This document shows, in pieces, positions 17,418-26,190 of a DNA stretch of 64,000 nucleotides. Every line of letters starts with the position of its first letter. Positions within the stretch are counted from its first letter, which is position 1. The DNA comes from an uncultured Porphyromonadaceae bacterium (GTDB lineage Bacteria > Bacteroidota > Bacteroidia > Bacteroidales > Muribaculaceae): the NCBI GenBank assembly GCA_902491625.1, contig CABUIO010000001.1, positions 124,001 to 188,000 of the forward strand. The letters run 5' to 3'. The translations under genes and the position numbers were made by a program. Below the pieces are notes generated by a model, which was given only the letters and a program-made list of their open reading frames with translations, searched no databases and was not told the DNA's origin.

Positions 17418-19712
17418 TCAGACATTAATATTGAAACGAAGCGTGGCGCCGAATCGTATCGGCTTGCCGCTCTGGAGAAATTCATTGCCCATGCTCACGA
17501 AATAGAATGTGTCGAATCGCGTGGCGGTCACGTTCTTGCCCCAGAGACTAAGCGACCATAGGTCGTTGGAGAGGGTGGCAGAGAGACCGAGCTGGGCATA
17601 GAAGTTCTGCCGGACGGAATTTTCCTCATTCCAGTAAATCGGGCCGTTGGCAGTGACGTCGGCGGCCAGTTCAAGTCGGTCGATAAAACGCCAGGGGAGC
17701 GCGATGTCGCCCGCGACACCGACGAAGAGGGTATGCTGCGGCGCGTAAGGCACGTATTTTCCTGCGTAGTCGTTGCGACCGTTAAAAAACTCTGTGAAGC
17801 GCGCGTTGGTGTAGCCATAGCCCAACTGTGCCGACAGATGGCGCACGGGGCGAACCTTGAGCGACAGTTCGCCGCCGAAGCTGCGGGTGCGTCCGGCGTT
17901 GGTCATCACACGTCCGGTAGTAGTGCCGTCGGGGAACATTGTGAGCTGCTGATCCCGCAACAGAATGCAGAAGAGCGACATTTCGGCCTGCAGTCTTCCG
18001 TCAGAAGTGGCGTAATGGCTGCCGACCTCGAAATTCCAGGACATCTCAGGTTTGTAGGTGACGATACGGTCGATGTCGTAGGAAGCGCCGATGCCCATCA
18101 CACCCATGAGGCGCTGCTGGAGCACGTCGCTGAACATCTGGGTATTGTAGCCTCCGGCCTTGTAGCCTTTGGCCACGGAGGCATAGAGATTGCCGACTCC
18201 ATCGACAGGGAGGTCGTAAAGCACGGCAAGCTTAGGGAGAAGCTGAAGGAAATCGCTGTGGATCCTACCATGGTCGGAGATGACAACCGGCACGTATCTG
18301 TAAGGATCCACGACTCCGGTCGTGGAATTGACCTGCATGATTTCATAGCCGGAATCGCAGTCGCTGTAGTAGCGCAGTCCCGTGCGCTCGAAATCGAGGC
18401 GAAGGCCGGCTGTGAGATGCCATGCGCCGAAATTAAGGGTCGACTCGTGGTATGCGGCGAGACCGAATCCCGGATTGCTGAAACGGCTCTGCAGCAGCAG
18501 CTCGCGGGACTGCCAGCGGATCGGGTAGCCCGGATTGGCGTCGTTACGGTGATCCTCTATGAGATTTGCAATGCCGTCGTCGTAGAATGTGACAGGCGCG
18601 TGCAGGTGGCTGTTGCGGTAGAAGCCGAACACTCCGGCAAGCCACTGCCATCGGCGGTCGCCGACGCTGCGGGCCACGAAATCCTGCGTCAGCACCCACT
18701 CCCTGCGCCGCTGCGTGAGCGTGAAATACGAGAGCGGCAGGAAGTCCTGATCAAGCGTCATGTTGTCGTCGATGAACTGCGCTGAGGTGATCGACGTCAC
18801 CGTGACCTCGGATAACGAGAGCCGCAGGGTGAGTCCGTCGTTGAAGACCGTGCGGCGGTAGAAGCATGTGTCGTTGTAGCAGATCTCTCCGGTGTTGATA
18901 TATTTGTAGGGATAGCCGCCCTGACGCAGACGCGATGCAGCGGCCGTGTTGACAAGATACAATGTCGGGGAGATGCGCCATTCAGCCTTCAGACGACCTG
19001 AAAACTGATTCTCGCGGTCAGCCTTGCGGCCATTGTATTCGTTGGTGAAATAGCCGTCTGTGCGCGTGTAGTAGACGTTGGCCGAAAAACCGAAATCCCG
19101 CATGGGGCGCGCATAGTAAGAAGCGGAGGTGCGCAGGGAATTGGCGCGGGCATACTCCAGAAGCGCCCTGACGCCCTGAAAACGCATGGGCGAAAGTGTC
19201 GATATGTTGACAACGCCACCCATCGTGTTGCGGCCGTAGAGCGTGGACTGCGGACCGCGAAGCATCTCCACGTTCTCCAGATCCACAAGGTCGAAGTCGT
19301 AGGCATCCTTATTAAAGAATGGGACATTGTCGACATTGAGGCCTACAGCAGGCTGATCGATGCGCGCGCCGATTCCCCTCACATAAATTGATGATGTCAT
19401 GCGGCTGCCGTAGTCCGGAATGAAGAAATTAGGCACCACATCGCTGACACCTTTCACGGACACTATTCCGAGGCGTTCGGTCTCCTTGGCGCTGACCACT
19501 GACGAAGCGAGCGGCAGAGCGTCAAGATAGCCCTGTTTTATCGCTGTGACAGTCACTTCCTGCAAGGTCGTGGTGTCGCAGAAAGCCTCAGCGCCTCCGT
19601 CGGCCGACGCCGGTAACGCCGCCGCGGACGACAGGAAAGGCTCCGCTGACGCCGCCAAAAGAAGAACTATGAAACCTTGTTTTCTCACACTGCAAAATAA
19701 ACATCTTTTCAC
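17418..19712 (-). CDS. TonB-dependent outer-membrane receptor
   Basis: A receptor of roughly 760 residues. The plug domain is clear (RGIGARIDQPAVGLNVDNVP, VEMLRGPQSTLYGRNTMGG) and the rest is a beta-barrel ending in the hydrophobic strand ATLRFNINV. There is no N-terminal carboxypeptidase-like domain and no SusD neighbour, so it is more like siderophore, haem or cobalamin receptors than polysaccharide receptors; the substrate is unknown. The start is a GTG at 19,712 (or GTG at 19,688), both giving a signal peptide ending near SSAAALPASA; an ATG further upstream (19,814) lies before the predicted promoter and is unlikely. Confidence 0.88.
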   Translation of the reverse strand: MKRCLFCSVRKQGFIVLLLAASAEPFLSSAAALPASADGGAEAFCDTTTLQEVTVTAIKQGYLDALPLASSVVSAKETERLGIVSVKGVSDVVPNFFIPDYGSRMTSSIYVRGIGARIDQPAVGLNVDNVPFFNKDAYDFDLVDLENVEMLRGPQSTLYGRNTMGGVVNISTLSPMRFQGVRALLEYARANSLRTSASYYARPMRDFGFSANVYYTRTDGYFTNEYNGRKADRENQFSGRLKAEWRISPTLYLVNTAAASRLRQGGYPYKYINTGEICYNDTCFYRRTVFNDGLTLRLSLSEVTVTSITSAQFIDDNMTLDQDFLPLSYFTLTQRRREWVLTQDFVARSVGDRRWQWLAGVFGFYRNSHLHAPVTFYDDGIANLIEDHRNDANPGYPIRWQSRELLLQSRFSNPGFGLAAYHESTLNFGAWHLTAGLRLDFERTGLRYYSDCDSGYEIMQVNSTTGVVDPYRYVPVVISDHGRIHSDFLQLLPKLAVLYDLPVDGVGNLYASVAKGYKAGGYNTQMFSDVLQQRLMGVMGIGASYDIDRIVTYKPEMSWNFEVGSHYATSDGRLQAEMSLFCILLRDQQLTMFPDGTTTGRVMTNAGRTRSFGGELSLKVRPVRHLSAQLGYGYTNARFTEFFNGRNDYAGKYVPYAPQHTLFVGVAGDIALPWRFIDRLELAADVTANGPIYWNEENSVRQNFYAQLGLSATLSNDLWSLSLWGKNVTATRFDTFYFVSMGNEFLQSGKPIRFGATLRFNINV

Positions 19713-19754
19713 AACTCCCCCAATCCCCAAAAACTGTGAAATTCCCGTGACAAG

Positions 19755-19762
19755 CAAATATA
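19755..19762 (-). promoter_or_regulatory. -7 element for the TonB receptor operon
   Basis: The minus strand reads TATATTTG, an exact TAnnTTTG match, 43 bases before the GTG at 19,712. No perfect -33 TTTG is at the ideal distance, although TTG occurs 22 bases upstream. This element argues that translation starts at or below 19,712. Confidence 0.5.
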
Positions 19763-19836
19763 TCACACACGTACTGCAAAAGCTCAATAGCTGCAACGTA
19801 CACCTTAAAGCCAACGGCGTATTTGATCAGGACGTA

Positions 19837-19926
19837 TTAACGAACTTTCCATTTGCCGTTTCTTGAGGAGACAATCCTGACAAGTTCCCCAGACTTCTTT
19901 AATGATTCGACAGCCCGGTAATACAA
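19837..19926 (-). pseudogene. Short C-terminal gene relic
   Basis: In one minus-strand frame about 29 codons read as a protein-like C terminus (YRAVESLKKSGELVRIVSS then RNGKWKVR and a TAA stop), preceded directly by an in-frame TGA. It resembles the end of a winged-helix domain. No parent family was identified and no start is present, so it is at most a decayed remnant. Bases 19,930-20,130 hold nothing recognisable. Confidence 0.25.
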
Positions 19927-20133
19927 TCAGCACCATGTAATCACAGACGGCCACAGCGGAACAATGAAAATTCTGAAGCCAGTCGATGAAGAACAGAAAT
20001 AGGAATCACCTCAATGCACGATTCGACGAAACATAGGTGCAGGGTGAACAACAGATAAATCCTCCTCCAAAGGGCATCAAAGCACTGTAAAAACACCTCT
20101 CTGCGCGACTGTTTGTGCCAACGAGAGCAGAGA

Positions 20134-20243
20134 GAGGGTGTTGCAGAACCTCAAAAATCGCATAATTTGATTTTATAACTCAGTGGTTTTCAATTACTAT
20201 CTTTTTGGAAGTATTGGCAAAAATGGAGTTCTGCAACACCCTC
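20134..20243. repeat. 110-bp element with 16-bp terminal inverted repeats
   Basis: GAGGGTGTTGCAGAAC at 20,134-20,149 is repeated in perfect inverted orientation at 20,228-20,243, with 78 AT-rich bases between. It lies in a 629-base stretch (19,815-20,443) without a credible gene. The form is that of a small non-autonomous mobile element or IS remnant, but no target-site duplication was evident. Bases 20,244-20,443 hold no gene that I can support. Confidence 0.45.
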
Positions 20244-20443
20244 CTATGCCGAGTGCAGCCAAACTTGAGCGAAGCCAAAATTCATCGCTTTGCAGCGACA
20301 GCCAAATTGAAAAAATCCACCTCAGATCCGCGCCAAGCGGTGCCGAGATGGATTGATAATGAGTTAGCGATTGAAGCCGAATGGCGGAGACCTTGACTCC
20401 GTTCACGATAGCCCGACAGCGCAGCCGGATTTTCCCTTAAATG

Positions 20444-22045
20444 TCATTTAAGCTTTTCAACAGGATCTGTAGAATAAAGGAACTCTCTTAACTCATTAGG
20501 GAAAATGATGTTCTTTGGATTAGAAATAGTTTTTGTTGTGCCATTTTTGTAAATAACACTAACGGAGCGAATTTTAGCGTATTCCACCACATCTGTAAAC
20601 CATGCATATTCAAAATCATAAGAAGCGGTTTCGTCAGGTTCGATGGGACCAATACATTTTTTTGTCATAGCGCGTCCGACAGGGTCGTCAACAGCATTAT
20701 ATCCCTGAAAAGTAATGTTAACGTATTTAATAGTAGAATTTGTGGGATTAAGAAAAGAAAATCTTATACCAGTACCATCGGTATATTCGCTTACATCATA
20801 TACTCCCCATGAGGGTATCGCGAGTCCGTATTTGGAATAAGATTTTATTTGGTTAATAGACTCGTCCAATTTATTCAGATACAATGCTTTACTTAAAGCA
20901 ATCTGTCTTTTAAAGAAATCGTTGCGAATATTTAGTGGCTGTTGCAACAAGGTATCTACCCTGAGTTGATTTTCCTCTGTCAAAATAACATCAGCTTCTT
21001 TAATGAAGAACGCTTTACCGTTATAACATGCCTTATAGTATTTAGAATTTCCAATGGTTAAAGCGTCACCGATTGTTATAACCGCTTTGTCGAGATGGGC
21101 ATCAGCACTACGATATGAGCTGTTCGGCTCTACAAATTGATAAACGCTTGTAAATGAAGATTTAGTATACGCTGGAATTATAACAAAAGAAAATGGAAAA
21201 TTAACCTCATTATCTATGATTGCAATATCTACATCAGAATTTATGGAATAGCCTCTGAACTGTTCGTCATATTCTGCTTGTGTTAAAACGATAGGATTTG
21301 TGCGTGCATATTCAGAGGGTTTGAGCGGACTCATAGAGATTACATTGCCTTTATCGTCTTGAAGTCTCAAAACGCAGGTAGTTTCAAGAGTATAATCATG
21401 ATACATACCTGTACTTTTTGAGATCACGACTTGAAACTCACCATTGATGAGTTTACATTTAGTGAAAGAAGGTTTCGAAGAAGATGAATAATATGTAGGG
21501 ACATCAGCAGAATAAAAAACATCTTCATTTACAAGAGAATTAATGAGCCGTTGAGTTTTAGTCGTAGTGAAAGAGCCATCATAAGAAAACGAACGAGGGA
21601 CATTAAAGGTAATAATTCCAAGATTATCCAAATCAAGAAGTAAAACTTGACATCCCTCGCTGCTTGAATAAGGCTTAATCGAGTATACAACAAATGGTTT
21701 CCCATTTATTGCCGAAGTTGGAGTGAAAAACTTATCATCGACTTCTACACCTTTGTATGCGTGATTGAGAATATAGTGTTTGCCTATTTCCGGATTTTTC
21801 TTAGGCCGTTTTTTAATCCATATGGTGTCCGGCTGTTCGACAGTAAAACAATCCATGTATTGATTTGAGAAATCAAACATTATTGTATCGCCCACGAATT
21901 TTTTAAGGAAGTCAACATTATATCGACCAATCTTTGATGTCCTTTCATACGATGAGAAAGCATCTTGTATTTTAGATTGGACTTTGGCTGAAATTCCAAA
22001 GGTCGCTAAAATGGTTGTGAGAAAGATTAAACTAGATTTCTTCAT
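20444..22045 (-). CDS. Secreted protein of unknown function
   Basis: A 533-residue protein with an N-terminal signal peptide (KSSLIFLTTILATFGISAK, cleavage around residue 21-24) and no lipobox or membrane helix after it. The C-terminal ~110 residues (NSTIKYVNITFQGYNAVDD, then GPIEPDETASYDFEYAWF) look like an immunoglobulin-like beta sandwich of the kind that recurs in secreted proteins with an F-x-x-Y-N pattern. The middle is rich in Tyr, Ser, Asn and Lys. AT-rich relative to the core genes. No enzyme motif was recognised. Confidence 0.78.
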   Translation of the reverse strand: MKKSSLIFLTTILATFGISAKVQSKIQDAFSSYERTSKIGRYNVDFLKKFVGDTIMFDFSNQYMDCFTVEQPDTIWIKKRPKKNPEIGKHYILNHAYKGVEVDDKFFTPTSAINGKPFVVYSIKPYSSSEGCQVLLLDLDNLGIITFNVPRSFSYDGSFTTTKTQRLINSLVNEDVFYSADVPTYYSSSSKPSFTKCKLINGEFQVVISKSTGMYHDYTLETTCVLRLQDDKGNVISMSPLKPSEYARTNPIVLTQAEYDEQFRGYSINSDVDIAIIDNEVNFPFSFVIIPAYTKSSFTSVYQFVEPNSSYRSADAHLDKAVITIGDALTIGNSKYYKACYNGKAFFIKEADVILTEENQLRVDTLLQQPLNIRNDFFKRQIALSKALYLNKLDESINQIKSYSKYGLAIPSWGVYDVSEYTDGTGIRFSFLNPTNSTIKYVNITFQGYNAVDDPVGRAMTKKCIGPIEPDETASYDFEYAWFTDVVEYAKIRSVSVIYKNGTTKTISNPKNIIFPNELREFLYSTDPVEKLK

Positions 22046-22063
22046 AAAATTGGTGAATTGAGT

Positions 22064-22219
22064 TTAGTCCCAGTCGTTTAAGTTGTCAATGAAGTTGTCG
22101 AGGACGGTTTCATCCTGGATGTAAGGCAGTTCGCCGGTGTTCTCGTTGTAGTCGTAATCGACCCACATATCGTGGACGGCATCGCCGTTGTATGCGTTCA
22201 AATCTTGGCATTCGTCCAT
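22064..22219 (-). CDS. Small acidic protein at the end of the restriction-modification operon
   Basis: A 51-residue ORF from an ATG at 22,219 to a TAA at 22,064. It starts MDECQDLNAYNGDAVHDMWV and ends FIDNLNDWD; it is strongly acidic (many Asp and Glu, almost no basic residues). It begins four bases after the stop of the 119-residue gene, so it is probably translated from the same message. Very acidic small proteins can be DNA mimics or inhibitors, but that is speculation here. No family recognised. Confidence 0.55.
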   Translation of the reverse strand: MDECQDLNAYNGDAVHDMWVDYDYNENTGELPYIQDETVLDNFIDNLNDWD

Positions 22220-22223
22220 AAAA

Positions 22224-22583
22224 CTATCGAACTAATTTTGTGGCACAGAAGAATTTTTGACCAGTTAAATCTCCGATATGGTCTATCATTTTGATTTTTT
22301 CTTTCAGATTCATAGTGGTATATACGAACCATCCATCAGCGGCGGGTTGGTAGTTGCGCAACGTATATCTTGTTTGGGAAACCAAGGGTAATTCATCCTT
22401 GCCCTTAAGGTCAAGTGTCGCTACATTTTCGATGCCGACATATTCAATCAGACGGATGAATGATTGAAAAGGCTTGCTTTCCAATATAAGACGTCCTGAG
22501 GGAGTAATGATAGCAAGGAACTTACCTCCCTCCTCTGGCCATGAATGATTCTCAGTATATATTTCTTCGTTATAGTCCATCAA
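22224..22583 (-). CDS. Hypothetical protein of the restriction-modification operon
   Basis: A 119-residue soluble protein, 40 bases after the HNH endonuclease gene on the same strand. It has no signal peptide or membrane helix and a mixed alpha/beta look (FLAIITPSGRLILESKPFQS). The start may be Met1 or Met2. Its low GC and location suggest that it belongs to the restriction operon as an accessory or control factor, but it has no HTH motif that I can recognise, and the role is unknown. Confidence 0.65.
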   Translation of the reverse strand: MMDYNEEIYTENHSWPEEGGKFLAIITPSGRLILESKPFQSFIRLIEYVGIENVATLDLKGKDELPLVSQTRYTLRNYQPAADGWFVYTTMNLKEKIKMIDHIGDLTGQKFFCATKLVR

Positions 22584-22623
22584 AATATGAGTTATGTGAT
22601 TGGAGCCTCAGGGTCGAAGAGTC

Positions 22624-23655
22624 TCACTGTTGAATCCAGTTACTTCTGATTTGTCTGAACGTACCATATACATTATCGCGGTGGTGGCGGAGGAACTGAG
22701 GATGGGGACGGAAATACTCAATCTGAGGAATAGTGATTTTGGCTCCGTTATAATCATTGAGGTAAGAGTCTGTTCTCAGGACATCAGGATGAACGATAAT
22801 AGTGTAATCGTCCTCAATAGTAAAGAAGCCCTTATCAAATACGCAGTGCATATCTCTACTCATCGCTATGCCATTGCAAGGCAAGAAAGATCCATTATGT
22901 GCTTGCGGCATAATATGCGCAGCTTCGAGATTGTCAAAGCCATTGCACGAAATCACACGTTTAGTGACCGCACATTTACCGCCATAGGCATTCATGACAA
23001 AATCATGGAATGTGCGGGCATTGAACAAATCAGCACCCATAGCTTGAGCCATATCAGATGCCTGATTCATAGAATCCAATGCCTGTTGCTGCTGTTTCTC
23101 AATAGCCTCCTCAACCTTTTTATCACCAATAACATTTGCAGATCTGCTTGGCAATGTAAACCGATGGTCAAAAGTTGGGGCTGCATCGCCTTCCCATACC
23201 GCATAAGTCTTTCCATTAAGTTTTGAGTTCCAAAAAGAATAATACGGAGAAAGGGCATCAAATATATGCAGAACGTAAAATGGGATGTCATTATCTTTGC
23301 AACGCATTATAACGACAATATCATTCGGCATGAAAAGCGTTTTGTCGTTATCCAGTTTGCTGTTAAGATAAATACGGCTCTCATCACGCGGTTGCCCCTC
23401 AACATGAGCGGTGTCAACGTGTTTGGAATTGTGATAAACGTACTGAGCGTAGATTATCTCGTCTGAATGGTCGGTCAATATCGGGAGCGCGGTGCTGTCA
23501 TTTAGAACGGTGGTCGAAAGATGTGGAAAGAAATTGTAAAATTCCTTTGAAATTAGCATATAGCGGCCACGGCTGAATTTGAGAGAGCCATCGCTGCGTC
23601 TTATGGGAGACCCCATCTCCTGACGACCAAGTTTTTTAATGAAAAATTCTGCCAT
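22624..23655 (-). CDS. HNH restriction endonuclease
   Basis: A 343-residue protein whose C-terminal part carries an HNH nuclease domain of the HNH_2 type: Cys228 (KCAVTKR), AAHI with His247, Asn261 (CNGIAMS) and His270 (MHCVFDKGFFTI). The N-terminal ~200 residues are not recognised and probably hold the DNA-recognition part. The gene overlaps the end of the second methyltransferase gene by 20 bases, the typical coupling of a restriction enzyme to its modification enzymes. The cut sequence cannot be inferred. Confidence 0.85.
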   Translation of the reverse strand: MAEFFIKKLGRQEMGSPIRRSDGSLKFSRGRYMLISKEFYNFFPHLSTTVLNDSTALPILTDHSDEIIYAQYVYHNSKHVDTAHVEGQPRDESRIYLNSKLDNDKTLFMPNDIVVIMRCKDNDIPFYVLHIFDALSPYYSFWNSKLNGKTYAVWEGDAAPTFDHRFTLPSRSANVIGDKKVEEAIEKQQQQALDSMNQASDMAQAMGADLFNARTFHDFVMNAYGGKCAVTKRVISCNGFDNLEAAHIMPQAHNGSFLPCNGIAMSRDMHCVFDKGFFTIEDDYTIIVHPDVLRTDSYLNDYNGAKITIPQIEYFRPHPQFLRHHRDNVYGTFRQIRSNWIQQ

Positions 23656-24886
23656 GATTGTAATCAGAGGTGTAAAGTTTATAAAGTGCTTGGGCTATGA
23701 TTTTGGCAAAATCAACAGGAACTGCATTGCCAATCATCTTATACTGAACCATTTTTGCACCGAGGAATTCGAAATCATCGGGGAATGTTTGCAAACGTGC
23801 CGCTTCACGAGGGGTTATCGAGCGAGCTTGTTCCGGGTCTGGATGTATGTGACGCATACCATCCTTGAACAGATGAGCCGGAATGGTGTTGCTTGGTTCG
23901 TCAGTCCTTAGAACATAATATTTATGTATGTTACTTTTCTTGCCGGTGACCTGAGTATAGAGTTCCTTGAGTTTTTCGATGCTTACATATTCCATTCTGC
24001 CGGAAGCGATGTCTTCTGCAAGAAAACGAAAGACGTTTATGTCGCGCAAGCTGTGAAAGCGCGGGGTATGGTTCATTACAAATCCACCGTCACGCTGCAT
24101 ATGAGAAATTTTGGAGCCGCCAGATTTCACAGGTGTTTCCAAAGGATATAGCCCCGGCAAATCAGCTATGGCATCAGAAACAGTACGCGGTGTCCCCTTT
24201 AATGAGGGTAGAATGACGTTGTAGAAATCATCGAGCATACTGTCACATCTATCTCCATAGACTTCTTCGGAAATGCCCAAAATTATAACTCTTTTTCGAT
24301 GTTGCGGAATTCCATAATCGGCAACATCGAAAAGCGCACTTCTAAAATTCGGGGTTACTTTATAGCCTGCATTTTTGAAAGCTTCGTGTATTTTATCGGT
24401 AATTAGAGTGCCGCCCGGAGCCGCACTCAATAGACCTACCACATTTTCAAAAACAAAGAATTTGGGCTTAAAGTGCCGTACAATCTCAATGTAACGTTCA
24501 AAGAGATAATTGCGGTAATCATTCTTCATACCGTGTTCATCGCGGATACGTCCGGCCAATGAGTACGCTTGACAAGGAGGCCCCCCTATAATCACATCAA
24601 CCTTGGTGTCACCAACGACTTTGTCTAACCCGATATGTTCTCCATAATCAGCGTCCTTAAATCCATTCAGCAATTCTTTCGTTCGTTGAATATCAAAGCG
24701 AATTACAGAATGTTCGGATTCAGAATGTTTCCATTTAGTCAGCAATCGATGTTTAATGGTTTCATAAGGAGCCTTCTCCCACTCAACCGCTCCGACTGTA
24801 TGGTAAAAGCCCGACTGGAGGAATCCTTCAGTAAGACCGCCACAACCCGCGAACAGGTCAAGAGTATTCAATATCGGAGTTTTCAT
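23636..24886 (-). CDS. DNA (cytosine-5) methyltransferase, second of pair
   Basis: A 416-residue m5C methyltransferase with motif I (LDLFAGCGGLTEGF), motif IV with the catalytic Cys105 (GGPPCQAYSLAG), motif VI (FENVVGLLS), motif VIII (PQHRKRVIILG) and motif X (MIGNAVPVDFAKIIAQAL). The target-recognition region lies about residues 230-340. Its start overlaps the stop of the first methyltransferase gene by one base and its stop overlaps the HNH gene by 20 bases. It differs clearly from the first enzyme, suggesting a different strand or site specificity. Confidence 0.93.
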   Translation of the reverse strand: MKTPILNTLDLFAGCGGLTEGFLQSGFYHTVGAVEWEKAPYETIKHRLLTKWKHSESEHSVIRFDIQRTKELLNGFKDADYGEHIGLDKVVGDTKVDVIIGGPPCQAYSLAGRIRDEHGMKNDYRNYLFERYIEIVRHFKPKFFVFENVVGLLSAAPGGTLITDKIHEAFKNAGYKVTPNFRSALFDVADYGIPQHRKRVIILGISEEVYGDRCDSMLDDFYNVILPSLKGTPRTVSDAIADLPGLYPLETPVKSGGSKISHMQRDGGFVMNHTPRFHSLRDINVFRFLAEDIASGRMEYVSIEKLKELYTQVTGKKSNIHKYYVLRTDEPSNTIPAHLFKDGMRHIHPDPEQARSITPREAARLQTFPDDFEFLGAKMVQYKMIGNAVPVDFAKIIAQALYKLYTSDYNHGRIFH

Positions 24887-25947
24887 TAGAGAAATTGTAT
24901 GAGTTGAGTGGCTAAAGCTTTTGCCAATAATACTGGAACGGCATTCCCGACTTGCTTGTTTTGCTGACCTCGGTTGCCGAGAAAAACAAAATCATCGGGG
25001 AACGTTTGTATGCGTGCGCTTTCTCTGACAGTCGGGCATCGATTCCATTTATAATGGAATAAATTTCTATGCCCGGTGTCAACGGTGCGAGCCGGCCTCT
25101 TGCTGTTTAGACGAGTCCATGCCATGTGAAATATACGGCTTTCACCAACTCCAGGCGGTAAATCTTTATAATTGCCTCCATCGGGAACAAGGGCAATGAC
25201 CTCTTTGACAAAATCCTTATGGTTAATTGCAGTATGATTATGAAGTATAGAGCAATCAGAACGCATCATTTTCTGAAAATCGTTCAACGGTTCCGTAACA
25301 TATCGTGATTGTTCTTCTCCGAGATAGTTTTCGAGTGAAGGCAAATCGCTGATTGCTTCTTCACACGTAATATAATTATCCACGGTAAAATAAGGTTCGG
25401 GGAAAGAATATTTAATTTCAGAATCCCGAAGCCCAACAAAAACAAGGCGTTTCCTTATTTGCGGAACGCCGTAATCGGCGGCACAAACAATTTTATAGGT
25501 AACATTATAACCCATATCGGAAAAGCGATGTATAATTTCATCTCTAACTGCGCCCTTGTATAGATTCGCCATGCCCGGAACATTCTCTATAAGAAATGCT
25601 TTTGGCCTATATCGACGAACAGTTTCAATCATTGCAAGATATAGCTTGTTACGCTCATCGTCAAAGTTACGAGGACCGGTAAGGCTAAAACCCTGACAAG
25701 GCGGACCTCCAATTATAACATCTAACTCTTTACCTGCCAAAAGCATATCAATTTCATCAAACGACTCTTTTTGAGAAAGGTCTAATCTTACTCCTTTCGC
25801 GCCTTTGTGATTAAGGTTAAACGTATTAAGTGCACTCTGCTCAAAGTCCACGCCGATTAAGATGTTGTAGCCGGCTTGTTCAAATCCTTTTGACAAGCCG
25901 CCACAACCACAAAATAGATCGAGGACATTCAAGCTCCTTTGTGCCAT
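24886..25947 (-). CDS. DNA (cytosine-5) methyltransferase, first of pair
   Basis: A 353-residue m5C methyltransferase: motif I (LDLFCGCGGLSKGF), motif IV with catalytic Cys84 (GGPPCQGFSLTG), motif VI (IENVPGMANL), motif VIII (VPQIRKRLVFVG), motif X (KQVGNAVPVLLAKAL). It is the promoter-proximal gene of the restriction operon, which ensures that modification precedes restriction. The 5' leader holds a hairpin (25,960-26,018) and the promoter is flanked by a palindrome (26,082-26,102). Confidence 0.93.
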   Translation of the reverse strand: MAQRSLNVLDLFCGCGGLSKGFEQAGYNILIGVDFEQSALNTFNLNHKGAKGVRLDLSQKESFDEIDMLLAGKELDVIIGGPPCQGFSLTGPRNFDDERNKLYLAMIETVRRYRPKAFLIENVPGMANLYKGAVRDEIIHRFSDMGYNVTYKIVCAADYGVPQIRKRLVFVGLRDSEIKYSFPEPYFTVDNYITCEEAISDLPSLENYLGEEQSRYVTEPLNDFQKMMRSDCSILHNHTAINHKDFVKEVIALVPDGGNYKDLPPGVGESRIFHMAWTRLNSKRPARTVDTGHRNLFHYKWNRCPTVRESARIQTFPDDFVFLGNRGQQNKQVGNAVPVLLAKALATQLIQFL

Positions 25948-25959
25948 TATATGTAAAGC

Positions 25960-26018
25960 AGGAGCTTCCGAGTAGGCAGACAGGCGACCAAACCTTTAGC
26001 GACTACAAGGAAGCTCCT
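25960..26018 (-). promoter_or_regulatory. Hairpin in the leader of the methyltransferase operon
   Basis: A perfect 10-base inverted repeat (AGGAGCTTCC at 25,960-25,969 and GGAAGCTCCT at 26,009-26,018) with a 39-base loop lies just upstream of the first methyltransferase ATG. The sequence AAAGGAGCTT occurs again in the first codons of that gene (around 25,931-25,940), so alternative pairings are possible. This could be a translational or transcriptional control element; there is no direct evidence for function. Confidence 0.4.
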
Positions 26019-26081
26019 TTATATGTTGAATATAAGTTGTTACTTACATTTGATTGGTCTTCGTCTGCGCAAGCGCATACT

Positions 26082-26102
26082 TAATTGCAAAGTTAGCAAT
26101 TA
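26082..26102 (-). promoter_or_regulatory. Promoter with flanking palindrome for the restriction-modification operon
   Basis: The minus strand has TAACTTTG (26,088-26,095), an exact TAnnTTTG -7 element. It is framed by a perfect 7-base inverted repeat, TAATTGC and GCAATTA (26,082-26,088 and 26,096-26,102). A palindrome centred on a -7 element is a natural operator for autoregulation. A good -33 box is not visible. Confidence 0.5.
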
Positions 26103-26151
26103 TTCCCGAGACCCCGGACATCTACAACATAGAATATTCGGAGAGCGGGCG

Positions 26152-26189
26152 AAAATCGTGAAAAATCGCGAAATCGCGAAATCTCACGA
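26152..26189 (-). terminator. Hairpin after the 24-residue peptide gene
   Basis: On the minus strand TCGTGA pairs with TCACGA around a loop of CGCGATTT repeats, followed by TTTT. It begins just after the stop of the small peptide ORF, so it may terminate that unit. The stem is short and the call is tentative. Confidence 0.35.
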
Positions 26190-26190
26190 A

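Noticed and set aside
20205..20396. Short ORFs on both strands in the gene-poor stretch
   Set aside because: They cross the inverted-repeat element, have no recognisable sequence and no start signal; they are treated as part of the non-coding stretch.
24155..24480. Possible solitary orphan methyltransferase status for the second m5C gene
   Set aside because: The 1-base and 20-base overlaps with the neighbouring methyltransferase and HNH genes argue for one operon rather than an orphan.
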